A stretch of 64,000 nt of DNA from Endothia cerciana (GCA_026119935.1 JALRMH010000038.1:248001-312000), one strand, 5' to 3'; shown: positions 10,340-22,528, counted from the stretch's first letter. The notes: generated by a model from the letters alone, not told the origin. Numbers and translations: made by a program.

Positions 10340-11593
10340 ATGCACCCAGCCATGGCAGCTTGGCATCTCGTATCCGTTCTAGCCCTCTTCACCGGTGCGG
10401 GGGCCAGGCCGCGGACTGACCTTGTTTCAGCCCTCGCACTTCGAGCAGCAGCTGACTGTACTGGCGTCAATGCCGTCAGTCCCTTGTGTACCACCAATGA
10501 GAGCTCTTACCACCGTGACGTCTTCTATGTCGGGGGCAGGTGGATCGACACGTCTAGTGGTAATATCACTGCCGACCAGCTCTACGTGGAAAAGCTCACA
10601 CCAGCCAATGGCGTGAAGCACCCGAAGCCTCTAGTCTTCTTCCACGGCGGTGCTGTCTCAGGTGTCCAGTGGCTTAACACGCCAGACAACCGCAAGGGCT
10701 TCGCTTCCTATTTCCTCGACCAGGGTTATCTGGTCTACCTGCTCGACCACACCGGCGCCGGGCGGAGCAGTCAGGAGGACACCACTGACTACACCCTCTG
10801 GAACAGCACCACGGTTGAGGGCGTCGCGTCCGGCTTCACAGATCCTCAGGCCAACCCAACTTACCCCCAGGCCGTGTTGCACACACAATGGCCAGGCACC
10901 GGCAACAAGGGCGACCCGTACTTCCTGGCCTTCACCAGATGGGTCATCCCCTTCACGGAGAACTGGGAGTACGGTGAGTACTCGATGCGCGCCTCGGGGT
11001 GCGCCCTCCTCGAGCTCCTGGGGCCGTCATACCTCATCTCGCACTCCTCGGGCGCCCAGTACCCCGTCGTCATCACCAACGACTGCCCGCAGTACGTCGC
11101 CGGCAACATCAACCTGGAGCACAGCACGCAGCCGTTCTGGAACTACGGGGCCACCATAAACTCGGGCTCGGACTTCCGCCTCTGGGGGCTCGCCAACACC
11201 CCGCTGTCGTACGACCCGCCCGTCAGCAACTACACCGAGCTCAACAAGACGTGGGTCGGCAACGACACGCTCGCCCACAGGCGGTGCTACCTGCAGGCGG
11301 AGCCGGCGCGCAAGCTCCCCAACATCACCAGCGTGCCCTACCTGTGCCTCACGGGCCAGGCCAGCGTCCACATCACCTATGACCACTGCGTGATCGACTT
11401 CCTGAAGCAGGCCGGTGGCAACCCGGACTGGATCAAGCTGGCCGACCGGAACATCACGGGCAACGGGCACTTTTCGATGGTGGAGAAGAACAACATGGAG
11501 ATCGCTGCGGTCGTGGATGAGTGGATCCAGAAACAGGAGGCCAACTCGACATTCTCGACTTCCACCTCCAGCGATAGATCGTCGTCGAGGTGA
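10340..11593 (+). CDS. Secreted alpha/beta hydrolase
   Basis: This is a probable extracellular alpha/beta-hydrolase-fold enzyme; the substrate is unknown. From the ATG at 10340 the protein is 417 residues. A second ATG at 10352 gives an equally good signal peptide (AAWHLVSVLALFTGAGA). The oxyanion segment is VFFHGGAVSG, the nucleophile elbow is probably SHSSGA (a non-standard form of G-x-S-x-G), and the catalytic His lies in NGHFSMVEKNN near the C-terminus. There are several N-glycosylation sequons (NESS, NSTT, NYTE, NKTW, NDTL, NITS) and several Cys residues, as expected for a secreted protein. The C-terminus is Ser-rich. A GTGAGT donor at about 11591 and an acceptor near 11664 could splice to a further ~20 residues, so the end may lie near 11725. 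An earlier in-frame ATG is not needed. Confidence 0.8.
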   Translation: MHPAMAAWHLVSVLALFTGAGARPRTDLVSALALRAAADCTGVNAVSPLCTTNESSYHRDVFYVGGRWIDTSSGNITADQLYVEKLTPANGVKHPKPLVFFHGGAVSGVQWLNTPDNRKGFASYFLDQGYLVYLLDHTGAGRSSQEDTTDYTLWNSTTVEGVASGFTDPQANPTYPQAVLHTQWPGTGNKGDPYFLAFTRWVIPFTENWEYGEYSMRASGCALLELLGPSYLISHSSGAQYPVVITNDCPQYVAGNINLEHSTQPFWNYGATINSGSDFRLWGLANTPLSYDPPVSNYTELNKTWVGNDTLAHRRCYLQAEPARKLPNITSVPYLCLTGQASVHITYDHCVIDFLKQAGGNPDWIKLADRNITGNGHFSMVEKNNMEIAAVVDEWIQKQEANSTFSTSTSSDRSSSR

Positions 11594-12941
11594 GTCTCGA
11601 CGATCGGCCCATCCACTATATCGCGTCATCAGAAGTAATGCCCGAGCTAACGCCATCGTCGCAGTACTTCTTCATTCTCCTGGAACATAATATGTGCCTT
11701 TGCACCAACATTATCCCAGTGTGATTCTTAGAAGTACTCTGAGGCGAATCAACGGGGTTATACGACGTAATCAATAAATCAAACTTAATTGAACGTCCCG
11801 CTGTGTGATTGTATCACATTGTGAGAGCACGAAGCGCCAATCAGCCGCACGCATTGTCAAAACATCATGCAAAAGAGATGACAAAAAAAGTGGTGAATTT
11901 TCATTTTCATCCCCCCCCCCCCGGGGCCCTGTGGACTGCTAACGAATGAATGATCAAATAATTCTGCCGCCCGCATGTTCCAGTGCCTTACCTCGTTGTC
12001 ATGATGTCCAAGAGCAGATAATCCGATCCTGCTCAGTTCGGTGTGGTGACTTGAGTGCCGCGGAACTAGAGCGAGGATGGATATCTGCGGTAGTTCTCGA
12101 GGTCTTGGTGAAGATGAATCACATATACGGTTGTAATCGCTTGTCCTGTCGTCCGGTGTCTGTTCCTAGGATCGATGGGCTTGCCGCATTATGTGTCTGG
12201 TATAGTATGCATAATAGTTCATCTCATCTTTTTGTAGGTATTAAATACGACCGACTTCGTATGGTTATTCCCAGATATCAGATCTGGCCCTGCTGTCCAT
12301 TACGATACAGATATGCTGTATTAGTGACCGGTCCGTTCCGCTCTGATTTGTTCCGAATCTTGCGCGATATTTGTCAAGAGACATTTATCATCGCCCCCAA
12401 AACTCTGAAAAAATGCCGATGTCTTCTCCCAAGTTGACTTTCCCACACGATAAGACGGACCCTCGAGGACGAAGAGTAGTGATACGTTGGCTGATTCCAG
12501 TGCCTTCCCCCATGGCTTGGTTCTAATATGCTATACATAAACGCTCAAGTATGTCACTGTCCGACCAGAGGCGATATCCGCAACATACGCCTGCGCACAT
12601 ATCGTAACCCTGAACTAATCCTGGGCGGGCTCGTTCAGTAGATTTGCACCCCTGCCATGCCGCTTCTCCACCTACTTAGTACATAACATCAGCACATACC
12701 ACAGTCAGACACTAAGAGACGGTGCGCGCCTTGCCGTGTGCAATGTCATCAGACAAGCCCGAGAATTCTCCACTATCCCAAGTCCCGCGCTCGGATTACT
12801 GAACTATGCGAGCATAAATATTGCGTTTCCGGCGCATGTCAACACCAGATACCTTCCCCCCAGGAACCTGTGATCTTTCAAGACCTGAGCCCCAGTGACA
12901 CAGCCACTCACTGATTATCTTTTTTCTTTCCTTCTCGGACG
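11594..12941. other. Intergenic with 12-C tract, no firm gene
   Basis: A run of 12 C at 11911-11922 is followed by GGGG. An ATG-initiated frame at 11946-12437 on the plus strand (163 codons) has no recognisable family and no supporting context, so it is not called as a gene. Otherwise nothing is seen. Confidence 0.4.
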
Positions 12942-13592
12942 ATGTCAAGCGGATCTAGACCGCCCTTCCCGCCTTTCACGGCCGAGACAGCCCAGGTCAA
13001 GGTCAAGGCGGCCCAAGATGCATGGAATACCAGGTCGGTCTTGGATATGTCAGCTGCACCACAGCATCCCCGCCCACCGGGCTGACGACCGGACTAGAAA
13101 CCCTGCTCAGGTCAAGATGGCATATACCCCGGACTCCATCTGGCGCAACCGCGACCAGATGTTCCAGGGTCGCGACGCCATCGAGGCTTTCTTGACGAAG
13201 AAGTGGGAGAAGGAGAACGGCTACCGCCTGAGGAAGGAGCTATTCTCCTTCACGGACAACAAGGCAAGTCGCAAATCTCGTCAAGTTACGATTGCACATG
13301 TGACGTCTGCACACGGGGCAGAAATGGACCGGGGAGGGGCCGAAGCGACGTCCTGGAGACGTCTGATCGCTGACTCTCGTTACAGATCGCCGTCCAATTC
13401 TGGTATGAGTGGCACGATGAAGAAGGCCAATGGTACCGATCCTATGGGCTGGAAGATTGGACGTTCGCGGAGAACGGCTTGATGAGGAAGAGGCAGAGCA
13501 GTATTAATGACGTGAAAATCAGGGATGACGAAAGGTGGTACAAAGAGGGAGTTGATGTTAATACCGTTGAGATAAGCGAGAAGCACTGGTAA
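12942..13592 (+). CDS. DUF1348 family protein (NTF2/SnoaL-like fold)
   Basis: This is a small cytosolic protein of the DUF1348 family, which has the NTF2-like fold; its function is unknown. There are three exons, 12942-13033, 13098-13263 and 13386-13592, giving 154 residues. Conserved blocks in order are AAQDAWNTRNPAQVKMAYTP, SIWRNRDQMFQGRDAIEAFL, KKWEKENGYRLRKELFSFTDNK, IAVQFWYEWHDEEGQWYRSYG and WTFAENGLMRKRQSSIND. The first junction completes the Arg of WNTRN. The second intron begins with GCAAGT after AAG, so it is a GC-AG intron. Only that border joins TDNK to IAVQF as the family requires. The C-terminus ends EISEKHW, shorter than many bacterial members. Confidence 0.88.
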
Positions 13593-14167
13593 ACCGCCGC
13601 AGTACCACTTGAGGTATAGATATTATCTGTGTATGCCACCATAGCATCTAGGTCAGACGGAAAGTAACATTAACATCGAAGTTCGTGAGCCTCCCCGGGC
13701 CTTGAAGATAAGACGGTGAATGGGTGTGACCTTACAATTTTATTCGTTAATAGTACTGGGATATCCTTGAGTTGATTGGCTATAGATGCTGCCAACAGAT
13801 CATCAACACGATCCATGGATAGATTTCAGCGTTACAGCTTGACGGATTTTCTAGGACGAGCATTGCTATCTCCTCGGGACAGACCTCGCCCACGGTCTTT
13901 GCATATTATTGTAAGTCCCTGAGCCTACTCCATGTATCCGCGGAGCACCAAGGCAATTGCGCCACTGATGTTGGCATTGGGCAGGTATCGCAGCATTTTG
14001 TACGAAAGAGGTCAAAAGATTAATACCTCAGTCATTCCATCATAACAAAGGCAGAAAGTCCGTCGTCCGATACAATGCCCGGGTTTGCATCTGCCATCTG
14101 ATACAACTTTGAAGCTACAGAATGGGCCTAGACGCGCACGAGAGATGTAGTGAATCCACCAGGCTAT
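13593..14167. other. Intergenic, nothing seen
   Basis: No gene is recognised between the DUF1348 gene and the end of the PKS-NRPS relic. Its right edge may contain the last few mutated codons of that relic. Confidence 0.4.
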
Positions 14168-17100
14168 CTATCTTCTCAGGGCGAATCCTTCCTTGTCAGT
14201 AGGCCCAAAGTCCATGCCTGCGAAATGCCAATCTAGTCCGGCCTTCTTAGCCCTCCCAATCCAGATAGGCGCCGGCAGAACCTCTACACCACCCTCGCTC
14301 AGCCCCTCAATAGTGTTGAATAGCAAAACGGCTGCGCAGGACGCCCTCGAAGGTAGTAGCTGTTTATAACAACAAGTAGAAGACACGACAGCCTCGATCG
14401 CGGGGCCCACATCATTCATCCACCTGCAGGCAGGCCTCGGACGGATAGTGCATGTAATGAGCACCAGCGGTCTCGGATATCTTGGTGAAGTTGTCCACGA
14501 GTTGTCGCGTTAGCGTGGACGTCCTCGCCATGTCGAAGAAACCGCGCTAGCCCTGGGCCTGTGGGACGGCCTTCACCTCCATGGCCAAATTGACGAATTC
14601 GGCGATTAGCTCTTCGGGTGGTGAGGCTGTAGTGACAGTAGGTGGCGCACCCGTCGTGCGATGGATGAAGACGGGCAAATCAAGTTTCTTTGCCGCCTGC
14701 TCAAGGTACGCCTCTGAGGCCCACTTCGTGGCAAGATACCTGTCTGGAGCCATTGGTGGAAGGCATGCCGAGCTCAGTAATCGAGCCAGACTCGCCGTAT
14801 CTGTCCTTAGGAACAAGGACGCCGCTAGACATGAAATGGATCGGGGTTCGGTGAGCGGCAGCCATCTCAACAAGCGTCTTTGTCGACAGAACATTTGTCC
14901 TGCTGAGTGTCCGATAACAATCCCAGAAGGAGCGGTCGACACCGTTATGAACAATGACATCCGCCTCCTGAGCCATCTCCTTGAAGGTTTCGACATTGAG
15001 ACCAAGTAGTGGAGATCCAAGGTCACCCTTGTGAATGACCAGCTTTCTGCTCGAGATCTCTACCTTGCTCTCGTCCCGGACAGCCACACAATGGATCTTT
15101 GAGACTGCTGCAATTTCCGACAAGAGCTTCAGTAGCCTCCGTCCAATGACCAGTCACGCCGGTGAGGACCACTGCTAGACCTAAGGCGCCGCCATTTAGC
15201 AGGTTTGAGGCTACCAGGGGCGAGGTGTTTCTCCAGTGCCGTCTCGGCATACCAGTCAAGAGCAGAAATAAGGGCAGCATACGAACCACATCCCAGGCTG
15301 AAGAACTCAGTGTTCTTTCTGATCGGCACTGCACGGGTGCACTCCCCCGGCAGAACCTCCATCTAGAGCTCCTTCAGGGCTTGCTCAGACTCGTCTAGGT
15401 CACCGTCGCCGGCTCCATCCTCGTCGCGAACAGGAAGAGGGAGCAACTGCACAGCCAGGCGGTCCGTCTTGCCATGCGTATTGAGTGGTATCTTCTTCAG
15501 CAGTACTAACAGGTCTGGACGCATGTATCTGGGCAGGGACATGCGCGCAAGTACTGAGCTCAGGACAGACCGCTCCTCAGCTGCTGCGATGGTGGTCACG
15601 AGCTCGACGTGACCCACGAGGAAGTATGGGCCCCACCGCACGGAGACAACGACCTGGTGTAAAGCACCGCCTGAAGCCTCCAGGATGGTCGCCTCGATCT
15701 CCTGGACTCCATGCGCATGCCGTTCAATTCCGATCTGTGTCCCGCCTATAATGCGGCCTTCGAAGTAGAGGATTCCATCTCTACCGTACCGGCCACAATC
15801 TCCTGTCCGGTAAGCTGTGGCCTTAGGCGCAGGAGTGAGCGTGTCAGGGACAAAGACCTCTTTGGTGATGGCTTCCTGGCTGTAATACCTGTTCGCAACA
15901 CCAGCTCCGGTAATCACAATCTCGCCGCTAACTCCAGCTGGCGCCGGTTTCAGATCTCTGTCAACGATATAGACGCCATAGTTCGGCATAGGTACCCCAA
16001 TTAAAATAGCATCTTTGGAAGTCTCAGAAGCGTTGCTGTAATTGATAACTGCAGTAGAACAACAGATGATAGCCTCCACGGGATCGTAGGCGTTGATGAG
16101 AGTCACCTGTTTGCCAAAGTTTCTTGAAGGCGGCTTGGATTGAATTGGACAGGACCTCTCCGCTTGAAAAGCAGAACTTCCAGCTGTTCGTTGCCTGCAT
16201 ATGGGTCTGACCAAGACTGAGCCAATGTATGTACTTCGTTGGAGTCCCGACTGTGAGAGTGACTCTCTCCTCGCGCATGAATTTGCACAGCCCGAGAGGA
16301 TCACCACGCCTGTCTTTCGAGGCCACAAACAGGGTGCCACCATTGCAAAGATCGAGAAGAACCTGTGCGAAGCAGATATTGAAACTTCGAGCTCTCTGCT
16401 GAAAGCACAATCTCTCGACCAATGCCATGCCTCTTGGTGAGACCCTCGGCAATATTGATGAGTCTGGAATGGCGCAATTCAACTCCTCTAGGCGTGCCCG
16501 TTGACCCGGACGGGAAGAGTACGAGAGCAGGTCATCCAGCTTCTGCTCTGTTCTCAATCAACGTGGTCTCGGCACCAATGGCAGTCTTAAGATGTCAAGC
16601 ACTGCTGCGTCACCTCGTATCTCATTCGCCAGAGATGAGGTCGCGGGGTGGCAGAGGACGACCGATGCCCTGCTGTTAGCCACTAAAACCACCAATCTCG
16701 GGGCCGGAAGTCTCGAGTCCAGAGACACGTACGTGGCGCCGACCTTCCAGACTACCAGGAGTGAGCAGATCCAATCTACTATCGGCTCCTGGTAGCCAGC
16801 TACATGCTGGTGCTCGGCTCCCGCATCGAGAACAGCCTTTGCAATCTGGACGACGCGCTTGGCTGTTTGACTGTATGTAAGGCCTCTTCCAAGACTATCC
16901 TTCAGCGCTAATGCATCGACGTACTTAATACAGTTCTCATCAAATAAATGCGATACACTTGAGGCATTCTGAAGATCCATGGAGGGACCTGAGACAGACT
17001 GTCAGCAATCGCAAGAAAACTTGAAGAACGTGGGCAGATCAAAAGCTCGGTCATTCAGATCAGGGGCTAGCAGGTAGGAGGCAGACGCTCCCAAGACCTA

Positions 17101-19632
17101 TTGTGAGGGTGCTAGGGAATGGGAAATTGGAGCAGGCGGTGAAGAGACAGGGCTTCATGTATGGCTTTCGAGAAATGTTCCAAGTAGGACACCAGAACGT
17201 ACCTCGAGAAATATCCTTGGCTGCCTGAACTTGCACTAGATTGTAGATTTCCAAGTTCTGCACGGATGACTCGAGATCAACCGTGGCGGAGCGTTTCATC
17301 AGCTTGATGTACATGTTGAGGAGGGTTTGGACGCCGTCGACCGAGTACAGGTCAGTCTGCGTGCGCCAGCGGAAACGGATCTCGAATGCGGAGACATCGT
17401 GGATATCAAATATCATATCATAGAGCTGGTAGTTCTGTTTTGCCTTGACTTCGTCTGCTGGTGTGCCTAAGGTTGCAGGCGGTACAAACTTTGTAGGATT
17501 GTAACCCAAGAGGACTTGGAAGACTGGCGGGCAATAAGGCGGGAGGGCGATGGTCAACTTCTCGAAAATGGCATTGAAATGCAGCTGTGAATGGGCTAAG
17601 GCGGCAAATGCTTTCATCCGGCATTCTTGGGCCATCTCAGAGAATGTCTGCCCATTCTTGCGTTCGAACTTGAAGGGAAGTATGTTGACCATACAACCGA
17701 TTGTTTCAGCAGAGCGACTGTCTGAAAGATTGGCATCAGCCATGCCAATACAGAGGGCTTCGACGTCGGTGAGAGCGAACAACAAAGCGCGAAGCACGGC
17801 CATGAAGAAGTAGGCTCGGGTCACTCTTAGCACGCGACACTGCTCGCGAATGGCTTGAACGGTCTTCTCATCCAGAACCACAGAGAGCTCCTCGCAGGTG
17901 TATCGGGTGAGGGGCAAACGAGTCTGCATCTTTCCCATGGGAAGCATCGGTAGTGGGTCGGGGATCTATCGAAGCGTCTCTTTCCAAAATTTGAGCTCTT
18001 TGTCGAGACTTCCGTTGTCGATGGCAAGACGCTGCTGGGCCATGAGATCTGTCCACTGCGCCGCTACAGGAGGTATTGACCGTCCCTCGTACAAAGCAGT
18101 CAGCTGTCGTACCAGGACTCCAAAGCTGACACCGTCAACGGCAATGTAGTGCACTGAGAAAATCAGGTAGTGAGAAATGTCACTCCCTAAGAGCAGCGCT
18201 ATGCGAAGCGTGCGGCCATGCTGAACGCCAAATGTGTGGGCGTAGAGCTGGCGGTCAGGGTCAACAGCCCTCTTGAAGGTTGGCCACTCTTCTGACCTCC
18301 AAGCGTAGAGGTGATTCGCTTGCCGGAAGGACAGCCTGTGTAGGCTCGCTGCCGTTCTCCTGATCCTCAAGAAAGGCAGTACGGGGGGCCTCATGTCGCT
18401 GTCCTTAAGCCCGCACAGCCAATCCCAAGTGAGGAACATCTATCCTGCCTTTGAGGGCAAGACGGAAAGTGCAATCAAAGGAGCAGGGACTGTCCAAGTG
18501 TCGCATGAGGACCCAGAATTGCAACGAGGGATAAACCATCTTCATTTTGCGTTCGAATGGCAGCTGGTGGTTTGCCTCGCCATCGTCTGGGGTTCCTGGA
18601 GGAGTTAACACAGAAGATCCATCATCACTTGTAGTGGTTTCTGAGGAGTCGATCGGCATGCTTTCATCTGAAGTGACCTTTGCAGGCGGGTCGCTCTGAG
18701 CTGAGCCGGAGGGGTGATGTCTTTGACATTCGGGATGATCTCCGGCGACAATCGTTCCATCATATCGTCAAGCATCTCTTCTACTGATGCACCACCAAGC
18801 AGCTTCAGGACAGGCATATCGAGATCGGGCTTTTTGGTGAACCAGAATCGCATATCAACTGCAACAAGTGAATCGATTCCGAGGCCAACCAGGCGCGTAT
18901 TGGGACTGATGATATTGTCTTCCGGCCGAAGACCAAGTTGCTTATACAGAGTGGCCATGAGGCCGGCTGAATAGGGTCAGTACTAACATTGAGAAAAGGG
19001 CACATAGAGGAGAGATCTTACCAAGAAACACTTTTTAGGCACCCACTCTCGTCGTTTGCTCCTTCAGCTGGGCCCGAAGACACAGTATTACCTCCCTCAC
19101 CACTTGCATCCTGCGTCTTTACTCCTTTGGAGTAGGGAAACCGTGGGATACCGAGCCAGGCTGGCGGGTTCGTGTCCTGTTCTGGATGTGATGGGCAGAG
19201 GCCGGACGAGATTTCGTAATGAACTCCAGAGTCAGGATGACCTGCTATGACGGCTTCGGCAAAGAAATGCAGATAATCCCAGTCGGATACATTCGAGTAG
19301 CCCATCTTCCCTAGGCGCTGGTTGATTATGGTTCTGCGCTCTGTTCGGTTGATGTAACCAGCACCAGAGATACCAGCCATGTTCATGACACTCCCAACAA
19401 GACCGCGCTTCCGTCTTCCCCCTACAACGATCATCATAAAGGCATTCGCCGGAGCATAGCTTGACTGACCAATATCTCCAGTGATATAGGCCAGGGAGAA
19501 GACAACAAAGAAGTCTAGTGTCGGTTTGTCGAAGAACTCGTCCAAGGTTCTTCCGAATCTATTCTCGAAAGTGTGGTGTAAAGGTCGGATTCTGCCATAC
19601 ATAGTTCTACAATTGCAAGTTAGTAGTATCAA
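14168..19632 (-). pseudogene. 3' relic of a PKS-NRPS hybrid synthase (KR-ACP-C-A-T-R)
   Basis: This is the C-terminal half of a fungal polyketide synthase-nonribosomal peptide synthetase, which would have joined a polyketide to one amino acid. Reading the minus strand: a ketoreductase end (19632 to about 19150; LDFFVVFSLAYITGDIGQSSYAPANAF), an acyl carrier (18958-18700; LGIDSLVAVDMR, serine kept), a condensation domain (about 18590-17060), an adenylation domain (16980-15363; AYDPVEAI, YRTGDCGR, NTHGKTDR), a thiolation site (LGCGSYAAL near 15330) and a thioester-reductase-like domain (15230-14168; VVLTGVTG, KGDLG, RTNVLSTKTLVEMA, DRYLATKWASEAYLE). At least eight frame changes without splice sites break it, and one in-frame TAG follows KETLR near 17967. 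The condensation motif reads HYIAVDG instead of HHxxxDG. The KS, AT and other upstream domains are missing. It is non-functional as read. Confidence 0.9.
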
Positions 19633-20309
19633 TATTCATGTACACAAGCTGCTTAGTCGCGATATGGCTTATGATCAACCCGATTGCATTCAGTATCTGG
19701 ACAGATGACGGTCTTGTCCCGGGAAAACAAGTGCTACGCTTTGCCAGGTGATGTCTCTAAGCTTGTCAGCACTTTTACCGAGACCAGCATGCAGAGAATC
19801 CCACCGAAAGAACAGACCGGCTTTAGGTCTTAGCGAAGGATTCTACTCCTACACCACAACATGGCTGGTTCAACAACGACTCAACAACTGTTGCATGAAG
19901 TGGGAGATGCAGTTACGAGCTTCGGAATATCTCCTGCGGGATTTAGATCTTCCTCAAACCGTACAGGGTCTGCTGACGTACAGAATTGCTGATTCGGGTC
20001 ACAACCGATCCCTCCGAATGTTGGGCATAGCTATGAAGGGAAATGATGACTGAGAGGCGGTGAGACGATACTGGTTAATTCGCTGACATGCAGAATTCAT
20101 CAGGTTACATTAGAAACTCGTCTAATAGTTTCGGAAGAATTTCCGGGGAAAACTAACCTAGGTCACCTCGGCACTAAGCTACCAATGTCATACTGCGAAA
20201 GAGGGCCTCTCGTTCAGACTCCAGATCTCAGAGCGACACTGAAGCGTTTGGCCTCAGCAGGGATTTGAAGCATGTCGCCCTGGTTATTTGCGGGTGCTTG
20301 ATCGCCTAT
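19633..20309. other. Degenerate DNA between the two relic genes
   Basis: No recognisable domain is left. The missing upstream PKS domains would have been on this side, so this is probably the deletion or decay border of the cluster (inference). Confidence 0.4.
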
Positions 20310-22110
20310 GAAGACTCTTGTTGCGTAGAGTAGCATCAGCCATCGAGACCCGCCGATTCAAGAAACAGCACGGTTGTAAGCCCGCACCAAGATACTCTCA
20401 GGTCGACCCAATACTCGGTATCTATGTTTACCTGACTCTGGTGAGGAGTCGCAAGATCCGCGTGAGTCTCGACAAGAATGTCGAAGGCCACCTCAGTGAA
20501 GCGGGCACAAACACAGTTTCTTTCATGGGACAAGCGGTCGACATGTGAACCTGAGAACATAAAATCCGTCCTCGCTGTTAATTTCAAGGATACGTGATCG
20601 GACCCAAAGTCCATGCTCTCGGACCATTACTCGACAATGACATCTTCACAGTCGACGATGAGCACTGGGAGCATTCGGGAGTACGTATTTCCAGTATTTC
20701 TTGGACTGTCTCACGCACCGGCATAGACTCACAGGACTCTAGTCCTTGATCAAACCAAGTTTTACTCGGGCACAAGCGTCTGACCTGGACGGTATCGAAG
20801 CATACGTGCAGAGTCTCATCCGCAGGTTACCAGATAATAGCGCCACCGTCGACATCATCTTTACCATAGACAATGCAACGCAGTTCCTCCTCGGGCGCTC
20901 AATAAATTGCAAAGTCAATCTAGATTTGCTCTACTTGTCGCATGCTTGGGACTATGCGGACTATGCCCTGCAAGACCGAGTTCGGCTCGGGAAGTTGACT
21001 TTCCTGATGAGAGGTGCTAAGTTCGATGCAGCATGTTCAACCGTGAATCAGTTCTTCGACAGGTATATTGCCGAGGCTCTAAGCTCCAAGAATAGGACTG
21101 CTCAGGCCTTTGTCAAAATCAGGCGCTACAACCTTCTATATGAGTTATCTTCGGCATGCAATGATCCAGCTTAACTCCGTGGTGAGCTTGGAAACGTGCT
21201 TCTCGCAGCCTGAAGTACCACTGCCGGCTTGCTAAGCAGTGTCTTTTATTTTCTCGCCCGCGACCCCGGGGCATGGGCTCAACTTGCTGCAGAGGTGGGC
21301 GATTTGCAGGGAAAGATTCCCGATTATGAGACTCTGAAAACAATACGCTATCTAAAGAGCGTGTTGGATGAGTAATTCAAGTCTCCCCATATCTCGATGC
21401 CATCAAGAGATGAATACCTGCAGTGCTGACAACTCACCTGCCAAGCCCTGAGACTCCATCCATTACTCCCCCAAAATCTACGCTACGCACGACGCCACAC
21501 CACTCGTAAGCAAACTTCTCATCCCGCGATTTCTCTATTGCTTCATCCTAGAATGTGTGCCAGGAGCTGTATGGGAAGGACATTGTCGAGCCAAAGGTTT
21601 GTCCAACGAGGATTTTCAAGATGCTTCGTTACATTCCACAAGACCACTGACATGAGAAATATTACTGACGAAAACTGTGAAAGTCCCGTCTGGTGGCGGA
21701 CCCGATAGAATCTCGCCTGTATTTGTCCCCAAGGGCGCGGGCGTCCACTACTTGGCGTGGGAAATGCATTGATTGCCAGATATCTATGGCAGTGATGCAG
21801 AGAGCTTCAGACCGAGCCGCTGGCTTGACGAGAAGAAGCCCCTGCGGCCTGGCTGGGTCTACCTACCTTTTAGTGGTGCACGTTCTAAATCGATTTGTCG
21901 CAAAGCACCTATTTTTTTTGCCACAGAAGCAACGTCGCTAGATTTGGATATGGAACTCTTAACTGGCACATCTACCGAGGTGAGTCATACCGTCTTTCGC
22001 TGTGCTTGCTTGGCACGTTACCGTCATTGTAACAGCCGCCTCAAAGTGTTCAAACCTCCTTTCCTATCATATGACAACGTCGGCCCGAGACATAAACATT
22101 CGCCTAAAGT
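20310..22110 (+). pseudogene. Decayed CYP52-like cytochrome P450
   Basis: This is a ruined P450 of the CYP52-like group (fungal alkane/fatty-acid hydroxylases and relatives). Recognisable blocks in order are HGCKPAPRYSQVDPILG (about 20373), NIKSVLAVNFKD and KVHALGPLLDNDIF in a different frame (20555-20640), the segment 20746-21174 (KPSFTRAQASDLDGIEAYVQ, DNATQFLLGRSI), the I-helix STTAGLLSSVFYFLARDPGAW preceded by an in-frame TGA (about 21190), the K-helix RLHPLLPQNLRYARR (about 21450), GGGPDRISPVFVPKGAG and DIYGSDAESFRPSRW. The heme region has lost its pattern: LPFSG is followed by a shifted frame, and the Cys environment is not that of an active P450. It stands head to head with the PKS-NRPS relic and was probably part of the same biosynthetic cluster (inference). 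Confidence 0.85.
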
Positions 22111-22403
22111 CTTTTCTGTACCTCAGTGGCACCATATAGAAGACCCTCAACAACATTATCTGGCTCGGACAGAAACGGGGAATGAGATCCCTTGCAAGTG
22201 TACGTGATCGCGTTCTCGCCGAGCATCAGGGCGAGCTGCTTCTGGATGGGAGGCAACAGGGCTCGGTCGTCATCGCAGAACATATACATGCATTCCATGT
22301 CCTCCCAGGGCAGATAGGTAACCTCGGCCGTAAACACAGGTGCGGATTGGTGCTTGAGCTTGGCGATAGCACGCTTCTGCAGCTCGGCGGGTACGTCGTG
22401 GTA

Positions 22404-22448
22404 AGTCAAAGCCCCCCCTTGTTGGCACCCCTGAACGGCCACACCGCC
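22404..22448 (+). repeat. Left terminal inverted repeat (45 bp)
   Basis: It begins AGTCAAAG, then 7 C, then TTGTTGGCACCCCTGAAC and ends at CACACCGCC. It is complementary to the right terminus except for a 16-base duplication there. Confidence 0.9.
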
Positions 22449-22528
22449 ACTTCCACCACCTCTACTTTTATCAACTTTTCTCAACCAATTCTTATTCAGA
22501 TAACTTCATCTTTTCACAGGACTTTGAT

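Noticed and set aside
11027..11656. 209-codon minus-strand frame within the secreted hydrolase
   Set aside because: Antisense shadow caused by high GC at third positions; no domain.
11946..12437. ATG-started 163-codon frame
   Set aside because: No signal peptide, domain, introns or neighbour support; in a gap of 1.3 kb such a frame can occur by chance.
12895..13482. Reading the DUF1348 locus as one unspliced 195-codon frame
   Set aside because: It runs through both introns; only the three-exon model restores the conserved family blocks.
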